From positions 1-6,157 of the forward strand of contig CALAEU010000308.1 of assembly GCA_937891215.1 (NCBI GenBank): a stretch of 6,157 nt of DNA, in the 5' to 3' direction. The stretch comes from an uncultured Clostridia bacterium (GTDB lineage Bacteria > Bacillota_A > Clostridia > Oscillospirales > Acutalibacteraceae). Position 1 is the first letter of the stretch, and every line of letters starts with the position of its first letter. Positions 1 through 6,157 of this stretch are shown piece by piece. The notes beneath the pieces were generated by a model. It saw only the letters and a list, made by a program, of their open reading frames with translations. It made no database searches and was not told where the DNA came from. The position numbers and the translations under genes are program-made.

Positions 1-54
1 TAAATTCTAGTTTTTTTCAATGTATTTATGTAAGAATTAATTACAAAAATAAAA

Positions 55-495
55 ATGGGAAAAAATGATGCAACTGAAGAAGAGATAAATAATGCTCTTA
101 AAGTTTCTCAGGCAGAAGAGTTTGTTATGAAAAAAGATGGGGGAATGGACTACAAAGTAGAGCAGTATGGTAAAAACCTCTCTGGTGGTCAGAAACAACG
201 AATCACAATTGCGCGTGCGTTGATTAAGAAAGCTCCAGTTATTATTCTTGATGACAGTGCTTCTGCACTTGATTTGGCAACTGATGCAAAATTAAGAAAA
301 GTCATAAAAGAATTGCCTGATAATCCAACAGTATTTATTGTATCTCAACGAGTATCAGCAGTTATGAATTCAGATAAAATACTCGTTCTTGATGATGGTG
401 AGTTGGTTGCCAGTGGTACTCACGAAGAATTACAGAAAACTTCAGATATTTATAAAGAAATCTGCAACTCTCAGTTTGGGGGTGAAGAACAATGA
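55..495 (+). CDS. ABC exporter half-transporter, C-terminal ATPase fragment (5'-truncated, degenerate site)
   Basis: This is the last ~146 residues of an ABC exporter ATPase domain. The signature LSGGQ (residues 42-46) is canonical. Walker B (ILDDSASALD) has Asp67 where the catalytic Glu normally sits, and the switch position is Gln98 (SQR) instead of His. In heterodimeric type IV exporters such as TM287/288 and BmrC/BmrD, these changes mark the subunit that contributes the degenerate ATP site. The membrane domain, Walker A and Q-loop, about 430 residues in this family, are absent. The ATG at 55 falls at an interior conserved position (MGKND), has no Shine-Dalgarno site, and the frame is closed by TAA at 31-33. 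It is therefore a broken or incompletely assembled gene and not a natural start. Its stop overlaps the next gene by ATGA, so the two were co-translated subunits. Family confidence is high; whether the fragment makes a product is unknown. Confidence 0.8.
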   Translation: MGKNDATEEEINNALKVSQAEEFVMKKDGGMDYKVEQYGKNLSGGQKQRITIARALIKKAPVIILDDSASALDLATDAKLRKVIKELPDNPTVFIVSQRVSAVMNSDKILVLDDGELVASGTHEELQKTSDIYKEICNSQFGGEEQ

Positions 496-2225
496 ATACT
501 AAAAAACAAACATTTCAAAGATTGTTTTCAATAATTAGAAAATATAAAGTAATGCTTGTTCTGACAATGTTGTTAGCAACAGTATTTGTGGTTATTTCAT
601 TGTATATACCGGTACTTGTCGGTGAGGCGGTTGATACCATTGTAAGTGCAGGTAATGTTGATTTTAAGGCGTTAATGCCAATACTTGTCAAGATAGTTAT
701 TATTGTTCTTCTTGGTGGTATTTCTCAATGGGTTATGAGTATTATAAATAACTACATTACTTATAATACTGTGCGTGATATAAGAAAATTAGCCTTTGAC
801 AAGTTAATGAAATTGCCAGTTAAATATATTGATTCTAATTCACACGGCGGTATTATAAGCAGAATTATAACTGATGTAGATACTTTTGCTGACGGACTTT
901 TAATGGGGTTTACTCAGGTTTTTACAGGCATTGCAACAATAATAGGTACTTTGATTTTTATGGCTTTAATGAATCCTATAATTACAGTAGCCGTAATAGT
1001 CTTGACTCCATTATCATTATTTGCTGCCAAATTTATTTCTGGTAGAACTTATAAACTCTTTAAAAGCCAGTCTGAAAAAAGAGCAGCGCAAACCGCATTG
1101 ACCGAAGAAATGATAACTAATCAGAAAACCGTTAAAGCATTTAATTATGAAGATAAAGCGATTGAGGATTTTGATGATATAAATGTTTCTTTGGGCAAAG
1201 TGTCATTAAAAGCAATTTTTTACTCATCTCTTACCAATCCGGTTACCCGATTTGTCAATAGTATGGTTTATATGGTAGTTGCTTTAATTGGCGCTTTTTT
1301 CGTCCTTGGTGGCGGTTTGAGTGTTGGTGCGCTCGTTAGTTGCCTCAGTTACGCAAACCAATATACAAAGCCATTTAACGAGATTTCAGGGGTTATTACA
1401 GAGCTTCAGAATGCTATTGCTTGTCTTGAGAGAGTTTTTGGTCTTATTTACGAAGATGAATATAGTGGAGATGGTAAAGAGTCTTTTAGTGGAAGTTCTG
1501 GAACTGTTGAATTTAGAAATGTATATTTTTCGTATAGTCCTGATAAGCCATTGATTGAAGATTTCTCGTTAAAAGTAAACGCAGGTGAAACAATTGCAAT
1601 AGTTGGACCAACTGGTTGTGGTAAAACAACCTTAATAAATATTCTTATGCGCTTTTATGATGTTAATAGTGGTGAAATTATAATAAATGGTAAGAATATT
1701 CAAGATGTAACAAGGGAAGAGCTTCGTTCTAATTTTGGTATGGTTTTACAGGAAACTTGGCTCAAAAGCGGTACTGTTCTTGAAAATTTAATGTTGGGTA
1801 TTAAAGGTGCAACAGAAGAGCAGATTATTGAAGCTGCAAAAATGACAAGGGCACACAGTTTTATAAAAAGGTTACCGAATGGTTATAATACTATTGTTGG
1901 TGAAAGTGGCGGTTCTCTTTCTGAAGGGCAGAAACAGCTTTTGTGTATTACAAGAGTTATGGTAATGAATCCACCTATGCTTATTCTTGACGAAGCAACT
2001 TCTTCAATTGATACCCGAACAGAATTAAAAATAAGTAAAGCATTTGATTTGTTGATGAAAGGAAAAACATCGTTTGTTGTTGCTCACAGACTTTCAACAA
2101 TAAAAGATGCTGACAGAATTATTGTTATGAAAGATGGTAATGTAATAGAAATTGGCAACCACAGTGAATTGATGGCAAAGAAAGGTTTTTATTATAATCT
2201 TTATAAAAGTCAGTTTGAGGTCTAA
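492..2225 (+). CDS. ABC exporter half-transporter (membrane domain plus catalytic ATPase domain)
   Basis: This is a complete 577-residue half-transporter, the usual length for multidrug/lipid-type ABC exporters, acting in the cytoplasmic membrane. Hydrophobic segments lie near residues 20-40, 61-83, 139-160, 162-183 and 255-275, with a weaker sixth around 277-290. The ATPase domain follows: Walker A GPTGCGKTT (372-380), Q-loop Gln420, signature LSEGQ (476-480), Walker B LILDE with catalytic Glu501, and H-loop His532. The second signature residue is Glu instead of Gly. A degenerate signature with an intact Walker B is the mirror image of the upstream fragment, as expected of the partner in a heterodimeric exporter. 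The start overlaps the upstream stop by four bases (ATGA), with a G-rich Shine-Dalgarno-like stretch 8-15 bases upstream. The substrate cannot be inferred. A strong terminator follows the stop directly. Confidence 0.93.
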   Translation: MNTKKQTFQRLFSIIRKYKVMLVLTMLLATVFVVISLYIPVLVGEAVDTIVSAGNVDFKALMPILVKIVIIVLLGGISQWVMSIINNYITYNTVRDIRKLAFDKLMKLPVKYIDSNSHGGIISRIITDVDTFADGLLMGFTQVFTGIATIIGTLIFMALMNPIITVAVIVLTPLSLFAAKFISGRTYKLFKSQSEKRAAQTALTEEMITNQKTVKAFNYEDKAIEDFDDINVSLGKVSLKAIFYSSLTNPVTRFVNSMVYMVVALIGAFFVLGGGLSVGALVSCLSYANQYTKPFNEISGVITELQNAIACLERVFGLIYEDEYSGDGKESFSGSSGTVEFRNVYFSYSPDKPLIEDFSLKVNAGETIAIVGPTGCGKTTLINILMRFYDVNSGEIIINGKNIQDVTREELRSNFGMVLQETWLKSGTVLENLMLGIKGATEEQIIEAAKMTRAHSFIKRLPNGYNTIVGESGGSLSEGQKQLLCITRVMVMNPPMLILDEATSSIDTRTELKISKAFDLLMKGKTSFVVAHRLSTIKDADRIIVMKDGNVIEIGNHSELMAKKGFYYNLYKSQFEV

Positions 2226-2226
2226 T

Positions 2227-2262
2227 AAAAAAGCTTGTAGTCAAAAAACTACAAGCTTTTTT
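2227..2262 (+). terminator. Intrinsic terminator of the ABC operon, probably bidirectional
   Basis: Two perfectly complementary 15-base arms (2227-2241 and 2248-2262) flank a six-base loop. The G/C-containing core is GCTTGTAGT, preceded by six A and followed by six T. It begins one base after the ABC transporter stop. Because A- and T-runs flank the core symmetrically, the reverse transcript also forms a hairpin with a U-run, so it can stop minus-strand transcription arriving from the 6S RNA side. Confidence 0.93.
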
Positions 2263-2284
2263 AATTCCCACAATGCCGGATGCA

Positions 2285-2311
2285 GTAATAAAAACCTGCT
2301 TCTAGGCAGGT
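2285..2311 (-). terminator. Intrinsic terminator at the 3' end of the 6S RNA
   Basis: On the minus strand a perfect 6-bp stem, ACCTGC with GCAGGT (2311-2306 and 2299-2294), encloses a six-base loop and runs into five T then ATTA. It sits at the 3' end of the structured RNA region, where 6S genes commonly have a terminator. The stem is short but G/C-rich. The bidirectional hairpin at 2227-2262 would act as a backup. Confidence 0.75.
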
Positions 2312-2446
2312 GGGTGTTCTCTCCATGAGTTCACGCTCCCTTCGTCCGCAAAAGCGGGAGGTCTGCAATCCGTCACAGAAGTCCGAACTCCCTTTAAATT
2401 GACATAGGGTTAATATTATCCACATTTATCGCACACCGCAGGAATT
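2290..2446 (-). ncRNA. ssrS: 6S RNA (RNA polymerase regulator)
   Basis: 6S RNA mimics an open promoter and binds sigma-A RNA polymerase to adjust transcription on entry into stationary phase. No ORF fits here, yet the block is more G/C-rich than the intergenic DNA around it and contains nested complementary segments. On the minus strand GAGTTC (2390-2385) matches GAACTC (2332-2327), GGGAG (2392-2388) matches CTCCC (2360-2356), TCTG (2379-2376) matches CAGA (2365-2362), and CCGC-TTTT-GCGG forms a tight hairpin (2357-2346). The ends, GCGGTGTG near 2439 and CACCCACCTGC near 2315, can pair imperfectly as a closing stem. The segments GATTGCAGACCTCCC and GGAGAGAACACCCACC match my memory of clostridial 6S RNAs; I could not run a covariance search. 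The ends are approximate. No good -35 lies just upstream, though an AT-rich TATTAA stretch (2456-2445) could be a -10; transcription may also come from the DUF1292 promoter. Confidence 0.78.
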
Positions 2447-2474
2447 AATATTAATATTTGTTTTAAAAAACGAA

Positions 2475-2804
2475 TTATTCTTCGTCGTCAAATTCAAAGA
2501 TGTCAGCAAGTCTTTTTTCAAAAAGTTTACCAATTTTGTCAAAGAGTTTATCATCTTCAATTGGTTCTAAATAAAACTCGCCATCTTCTTCTGTAACCTG
2601 AAGAATAATGAGTTCTCCGTCACTGTCAATAATTTCTTCTGCTTCGTCATAAACAGGGAGAAGTGCAACGAATTTACCTTCATCTGTTTCGATTCTGTCT
2701 AATTCTTCGAAAGTATGTTCAACACCATCTTCGTCAACAACTGAAACTATATCAGGACCGTATTCTTCATTGATGCCTTCACTTTTTTCAAAATTATCTG
2801 CCAT
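2475..2804 (-). CDS. DUF1292 family small acidic protein (YrzB-like)
   Basis: This encodes a cytosolic protein of about 109 residues, very rich in Asp and Glu, of the DUF1292/UPF0473 type common in Firmicutes and of unknown biochemical role. Family features seen are the early strand I-V-x-V-x-D-E-D-G-V-E-H-x-F, a central segment reading K-F-V-A-L-L-P-V-Y, and the acidic, hydrophobic E-L-I-I-L-Q-V segment with a trailing K-L-F-E-K-R helix. The frame is open upstream to a TTG (2816) and a GTG (2813), but I chose the ATG at 2804. A GGTGAT Shine-Dalgarno segment (2809-2814) sits four bases before it, whereas the TTG is only two bases from the AAAGG element. It has its own promoter at 2836-2864, separate from the upstream operon, and the 6S RNA follows 28 bases after its stop. 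In other Firmicutes this family is often near alaS, ruvX and related genes; that context is absent here. Confidence 0.88.
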   Translation of the reverse strand: MADNFEKSEGINEEYGPDIVSVVDEDGVEHTFEELDRIETDEGKFVALLPVYDEAEEIIDSDGELIILQVTEEDGEFYLEPIEDDKLFDKIGKLFEKRLADIFEFDDEE

Positions 2805-2808
2805 AATT

Positions 2809-2825
2809 ATCACCAAAACCTTTCT
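2809..2825 (-). promoter_or_regulatory. Split ribosome binding site of the DUF1292 gene
   Basis: Two parts of the ideal anti-16S complement are present, AGAAAGG (2825-2819) and GGTGAT (2814-2809), separated by four T. The second part is correctly placed for the ATG at 2804 and argues against the in-frame TTG at 2816 and GTG at 2813. Confidence 0.5.
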
Positions 2826-2835
2826 TATGCATTTA

Positions 2836-2864
2836 ATTTTATACTGTTTCTATTACTAAGTCAA
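2836..2864 (-). promoter_or_regulatory. Sigma-A promoter for the DUF1292 gene (possibly also 6S RNA)
   Basis: On the minus strand TTGACT (2864-2859) and TAAAAT (2841-2836) are separated by exactly 17 bases; each differs from the consensus hexamer at one position. Transcription would start near 2829, giving a leader of about 25 bases before the ATG at 2804. The -35 begins seven bases after the epimerase stop codon. A 7-bp inverted repeat overlaps both edges of the promoter (separate entry). Confidence 0.75.
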
Positions 2865-2869
2865 CAGTA
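2842..2869. repeat. 7-bp inverted repeat straddling the DUF1292 promoter
   Basis: TACTGTT at 2842-2848 and AACAGTA at 2863-2869 are perfect inverted copies with 14 bases between, so their centres are 21 bases apart, about two helical turns. One arm overlaps the -35 and the other abuts the -10. This geometry suits a dimeric repressor, but a chance repeat in AT-rich DNA or a weak hairpin after the epimerase gene cannot be excluded. Confidence 0.4.
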
Positions 2870-2871
2870 AA

Positions 2872-3726
2872 TTATTCCGTTATTTCTGCACTCCAGGTGA
2901 AAACTCTTGCTTCTTGCGCATTTAGTGACATAATCCCTCTTTTTTCGCTTAAATCAGCTTTTTTATCGTGGTTGTCATTTATGCCCCACCAAGGCTCAAT
3001 GCAAACATAAGGTGCGTTTGGCTTTGCCCATATACCAAGAACAGGGGAGTCAAAATTAAATCTTATCACTCTGTTGTGTTCATCACTCTTTAAAGAGATA
3101 ACTTTGTCAGTATAGCCGCTCAAAATTAAAGCATCGTTGTCAAAAGTATCTTTTTTGAGTGTGATTCTTTTTTCATTCTTTAATAATTCAACCTGATTAT
3201 CAAGTAAAAGTGATTCTTCGTCAATCTGTTCATTCATGACAGATGTCTGTGGGTTTTCAAATTCAAGATAATCACCGATTTTGCAATTAAAACCAGGATG
3301 CGCACCAAATGAATAGTACATAACACAATTATTTTTATTAACGACTTTGTGAGAAACTTCTAAACCATTCTCATTTAATTTGAAAGTAACAAACAAATCA
3401 AAGTGATAAGGGTAAATTTTCAAAGATGATTCATCATCACTTTGGAGTAATGTAAGTGTGTTTTCAGTCTGTTCAACTAATTTAAATGGTTTCTTTCTTA
3501 CAATACCGTGCTTTTCCATTGAGTATTCTTTGCCATTAAGACGATATTTATCATCTAAAAGTCTGCCAATTACAGGGAAAAGGATAGGTGATTGACCATA
3601 CCATATTTCAGTAATTCCTTGCCAGATATATTCAATACCTGTTTTCTTTGATTTTAAAGAAGTGAGTTCTGCACCCATTTCTTTTACGCCTAAAGAGAAA
3701 AAGTCATTTTCAATAGTGTAAATCAT
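2872..3726 (-). CDS. Aldose 1-epimerase family protein, LacX-like
   Basis: This encodes a cytosolic protein of 284 residues resembling galactose mutarotase, in the LacX-like branch. Family members interconvert the alpha and beta anomers of aldoses or bind related sugars; the substrate here cannot be told from sequence. The family landmarks are in order: P-I-L-F-P-V-I-G-R (47-55), the H-G-I-V-R segment with His73, the catalytic-type His143 in GAHPGFN (141-147), and Glu244 in CIEPWWGIND (242-251). Both expected active-site residues are therefore present. No signal peptide is visible. The ATG at 3726 is preceded by GAGG at seven bases, and the gene starts 14 bases after the pyrR stop, making it the last gene of the rex-pyrR operon. 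No clear terminator separates it from the downstream promoter, so read-through into the DUF1292 gene is possible. Confidence 0.9.
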   Translation of the reverse strand: MIYTIENDFFSLGVKEMGAELTSLKSKKTGIEYIWQGITEIWYGQSPILFPVIGRLLDDKYRLNGKEYSMEKHGIVRKKPFKLVEQTENTLTLLQSDDESSLKIYPYHFDLFVTFKLNENGLEVSHKVVNKNNCVMYYSFGAHPGFNCKIGDYLEFENPQTSVMNEQIDEESLLLDNQVELLKNEKRITLKKDTFDNDALILSGYTDKVISLKSDEHNRVIRFNFDSPVLGIWAKPNAPYVCIEPWWGINDNHDKKADLSEKRGIMSLNAQEARVFTWSAEITE

Positions 3727-3740
3727 ATTAAAACCTCGTA

Positions 3741-4295
<555 letters not shown>

Positions 4296-4967
4296 TTATA
4301 ACATATAAACGCCTGATTCAAGTTCAACTATTTCACGGTCGTTTGTTCTTATATATTTGTAAATCGGCTCTTCAAATTCTTTGTAGTCAGAAACAGTAAA
4401 GTTTTTTAAGTCAATTGTTCTGATTTTAAAAGACTGATGATTACAAATGTAAAGAATATCGTTATAATTTGTTATAGAAACAGGATTTAAGAAAGCAGTT
4501 GGAGAATCACCGCCAATTCTTAAAACTATTTTTTCAGTAACAGGGGAATATCTGATAACACAGTTGTTGTCAGGAACAACACACCAGAGATATTTCCTTT
4601 CAGCAGCAACGCCACTAACAGGACAATCGCGATATTGCAAATCGCCAGTCCAGTAAAGAGTGCCTTTTTCATCAAATAAACCAAGTTCACCAGTTTTATA
4701 AGCAACTGCAACATGTTTGTTTGGTAAAATAACTGCATCACAAGAAAGATAGTCACCGAGTTGCTCGGCAATTTTCTCGTAAGCATCACCGAATTTATTA
4801 AAGAGGTAAGCACCTTTTGTACTTTGAGAAGGGCGTTCTAATTTAACATCATAAGTTATAAAAGAAATTCTCACTTCGCCACTTTTGAGGGTATCTTTTC
4901 TTGCAACAATAATTCCTTTAGAAAAGGGAATTATATCGGCAATATCAATATCCATCAATTTTTTCAT
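4296..4967 (-). CDS. Unknown protein with beta-propeller-like repeats
   Basis: I do not recognise this 223-residue protein as a named family. It has no signal peptide or membrane segment, so it is probably cytosolic. The sequence alternates short hydrophobic strands with turn residues in units resembling NHL/propeller blades: about 77-110 (V-A-V-A-Y-K-T-G-E-L-G-L-F-D-E-K-G), 126-166 (Y-L-W-C-V-V-P-D-N-N-C-V-I-R-Y-S, then the I-G-G-D segment) and 169-198 (I-L-Y-I-C-N-H-Q-S-F-K-I-R-T-I-D-L). Three to four blades are too few for a closed ring, so it may pair with itself or be a divergent fold. The ATG at 4967 lies two bases after the rex stop, with its Shine-Dalgarno inside rex, suggesting translational coupling; pyrR follows 15 bases downstream. 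The overlapping reading frame at 4526-4813 is a shadow. Function unknown. Confidence 0.85.
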   Translation of the reverse strand: MKKLMDIDIADIIPFSKGIIVARKDTLKSGEVRISFITYDVKLERPSQSTKGAYLFNKFGDAYEKIAEQLGDYLSCDAVILPNKHVAVAYKTGELGLFDEKGTLYWTGDLQYRDCPVSGVAAERKYLWCVVPDNNCVIRYSPVTEKIVLRIGGDSPTAFLNPVSITNYNDILYICNHQSFKIRTIDLKNFTVSDYKEFEEPIYKYIRTNDREIVELESGVYML

Positions 4968-4981
4968 TTTTAGTCCTCGTC
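4968..4981 (-). promoter_or_regulatory. Ribosome binding site of the unknown gene embedded in the 3' end of rex
   Basis: GAGG at 4978-4975 lies within the last two sense codons of rex (Glu-Asp) and seven bases before the ATG at 4967. The Rex tail Asp-Glu-Asp is thus partly dictated by the ribosome site of the next gene, which supports coupled translation and fixes the start. Confidence 0.6.
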
Positions 4982-5620
4982 TATATTGTTAATGTTATTT
5001 ATCTGATAACATAAAGTCATAAGAGAATCACCGAGATGAACATTTTCAACAGCAATTCCTTTATAGTTTGTAGCAATATCGTACTGCGTGAAATTCCAGA
5101 ATCCTTTAATTCCTAAAGAAACGAGTTTTTTGGCAGTAGTATCTGCAAATTCACTAGGAATACAAAGAATTGCAACACTTGGTTTGTGTTCTTTGCAGAA
5201 ATCTTCAAGCGTGTCGGAATCAAGTACAGTTTTATTGCCGATTTGTTGTCCAATAATATTAGGGTTATTATCAAAAATACCGATAAGGTCAAAACCACGA
5301 TCTTCAAATCTTAAATGAGTAGCAACTGCGTGACCGAGATTACCAGCACCAATGAGTACCGCTTTGAATTTACTGCTAAGACCGAGAATATTGCCAATTT
5401 CGTTATAAAGTTGCTCAATATTATAACCATAGCCTTGTTGACCAAAACCACCAAAACAGTTTAAATCCTGTCTTATCTGAGAGGCGGTAAGACCCATTCT
5501 TGCAGATAATTCTTTTGATGATATTCTTACAACACCTTGTTTTTTTAGTTCTTCTAAATATCTGTGATATCTTGGAAGTCTTTTAATAACCGGTGTTGAA
5601 ACTTGTTCGCTTTTTTTCAT
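4970..5620 (-). CDS. rex: Redox-sensing transcriptional repressor Rex
   Basis: Rex is a dimeric cytosolic repressor that senses the NADH/NAD+ ratio and releases DNA when NADH is high, derepressing fermentative and NADH-oxidising genes. The 216-residue length is normal. An N-terminal winged helix (about 12-66) carries the family pattern R-L-P-R-Y-H-R-Y-L, the recognition helix R-M-G-L-T-A-S-Q-I-R-Q-D-L, and the wing G-G-F-G-Q-Q-G-Y-G-Y. The Rossmann domain follows with GAGNLG (91-96) and Asp117 at the end of the second strand, as expected for NAD(H) preference. The C-terminal segment F-W-N-F (164-167) and the last helix fit the domain-swapped dimer. The ATG at 5620 has AAAGGTG seven bases upstream, and the dehydrogenase gene ends 19 bases before the start. 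No copy of the Rex operator (TTGTTAA-N4-TTAACAA) is visible here; if autoregulated, the site would be upstream of the dehydrogenase, outside the window. Confidence 0.97.
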   Translation of the reverse strand: MKKSEQVSTPVIKRLPRYHRYLEELKKQGVVRISSKELSARMGLTASQIRQDLNCFGGFGQQGYGYNIEQLYNEIGNILGLSSKFKAVLIGAGNLGHAVATHLRFEDRGFDLIGIFDNNPNIIGQQIGNKTVLDSDTLEDFCKEHKPSVAILCIPSEFADTTAKKLVSLGIKGFWNFTQYDIATNYKGIAVENVHLGDSLMTLCYQINNINNIDED

Positions 5621-5639
5621 AATATTTCACCTTTTAAAA

Positions 5640-6155
5640 TTAAAGGGTTTTTAAAGTATCCATAACATATTGACCAAATTCTTCACAAGTACAACCTGTG
5701 TCACGTCCTGTTATAGTCATTTTCTTTTCTGTAATCATGCAGATATCAAGTGCTTTTTCAAGTTTGTCAGCTTCTTCTTGTTTACCAATGTGTGAGAGAA
5801 GGAGAACAGAAGCACGAAGCATTGAGCAAGGGTCTGCATATTGTCCACGACCTTCTTTAACCATACGAGGAGCAGAACCGTGAATTGCTTCAAACATAGC
5901 ATATTGTTTACCGATATTAGCACTACCAGCAGTACCAACACCACCCTGGAATTCAGCAGCTTCGTCTGTGATAATATCACCATATAGGTTAGGCAGAACG
6001 AAAACTTTGAAATCTGTGCGGCGTTTTTTATCTATAAGTTTTGCAGTTGTAATGTCAATATACCATTCATCTGTTGTGATGTCAGGGTAGTCTTTAGCAA
6101 CATCTTTACAAAGGTTAAGGAATTTACCATCAGTTGTTTTAATGATGTTCGCTTT
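5640..6155 (-). CDS. Isocitrate/isopropylmalate dehydrogenase family protein (C-terminal part, runs off window)
   Basis: The frame is open from the right edge to a TAA at 5640-5642, giving 171 residues of the C-terminal half of a beta-decarboxylating dehydrogenase, which is usually about 330-420 residues long. These enzymes oxidise a 2-hydroxy acid such as isocitrate or 3-isopropylmalate with NAD(P)+. Visible landmarks are an N-terminal K-A-N-I-I-K-T-T-D-G, the substrate/metal segment L-P-N-L-Y-G-D-I-I-T-D-E-A-A-E with its conserved Asp residues, the G-G-V-G-T-A-G-S-A-N-I-G segment, and the nucleotide-binding F-E-A-I-H-G-S-A-P-R (from residue 87). The internal ATG at 5897 is not a real start, because conserved sequence continues upstream of it. 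I favour an NAD-dependent isocitrate dehydrogenase over LeuB from the I-H-G-S-A-P-R and K-T-T-D-G forms and from the pairing with rex, but this is inference. It is the most upstream visible gene of the rex operon. Confidence 0.9.
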   Translation of the reverse strand, partial: KANIIKTTDGKFLNLCKDVAKDYPDITTDEWYIDITTAKLIDKKRRTDFKVFVLPNLYGDIITDEAAEFQGGVGTAGSANIGKQYAMFEAIHGSAPRMVKEGRGQYADPCSMLRASVLLLSHIGKQEEADKLEKALDICMITEKKMTITGRDTGCTCEEFGQYVMDTLKTL

Positions 6156-6157
6156 TG

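Noticed and set aside
1321..1554. Open frame on the plus strand inside the ABC transporter
   Set aside because: It lies in another frame of a gene with clear family motifs, has no family resemblance of its own, and is explained as a shadow.
2264..2474. Possible plus-strand riboswitch or leader
   Set aside because: No plus-strand gene follows; the downstream genes face the other way, and the terminator T-run and familiar segments fit a minus-strand RNA.
4526..4813. Alternative minus-strand frame within the unknown propeller-like gene
   Set aside because: Shorter, hydrophobic low-complexity translation with no start signal; the longer frame has a good ribosome site and operon-like spacing.
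5088..5318. Open frames on both strands inside rex
   Set aside because: Rex is intact and full length, so these are shadows.
5621..5639. Rex operator in front of rex
   Set aside because: The short gap contains only the ribosome site and no TTGTTAA/TTAACAA half-sites.
5698..5983. Other open frames over the dehydrogenase 3' part
   Set aside because: The dehydrogenase frame carries conserved motifs through the whole stretch up to the window edge; the others do not.

Overview
The window looks like the chromosome of a low-G+C Gram-positive bacterium. The G+C content is roughly one third by eye, Shine-Dalgarno sites are of the AGGAGG/GAGG type, intrinsic terminators are strong, and Rex, PyrR and a DUF1292 protein occur together. 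I infer a Clostridia member, possibly a gut-associated one; no rRNA or other taxonomic marker is present to fix this.

Layout. Positions 1-2262 carry a plus-strand pair of ABC exporter half-transporters. The first survives only as its C-terminal nucleotide-binding segment (55-495). The second is complete (492-2225), overlaps the first by four bases, and ends in a perfect 15-bp terminator hairpin. Everything after that lies on the minus strand, so the two blocks converge. Reading along the minus strand from the right edge come the 3' part of an isocitrate/isopropylmalate-type dehydrogenase (6155-5640), the NADH-sensing repressor Rex (5620-4970), a protein of unknown function resembling part of a beta-propeller (4967-4296), PyrR (4280-3741), and a LacX-like aldose 1-epimerase family protein (3726-2872). 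Gaps are 2-19 bases, so these five look like one operon. A good sigma-A promoter just beyond the epimerase stop drives a small acidic DUF1292 gene. The 249-base stretch between it and the ABC gene holds what I read as a minus-strand 6S RNA with its own terminator.

Function. The ABC pair has the features of a heterodimeric exporter with one catalytic and one degenerate ATP site, but the first subunit lacks its membrane domain and Walker A in this sequence. The minus-strand operon joins a probable NAD(P)-linked dehydrogenase to the NADH sensor Rex and to PyrR, a nucleotide-responsive regulator. 6S RNA, if correct, adds a global regulator of RNA polymerase. Apart from the unknown propeller-like protein and the truncated transporter, the window is mostly housekeeping; I found no convincing undescribed system.
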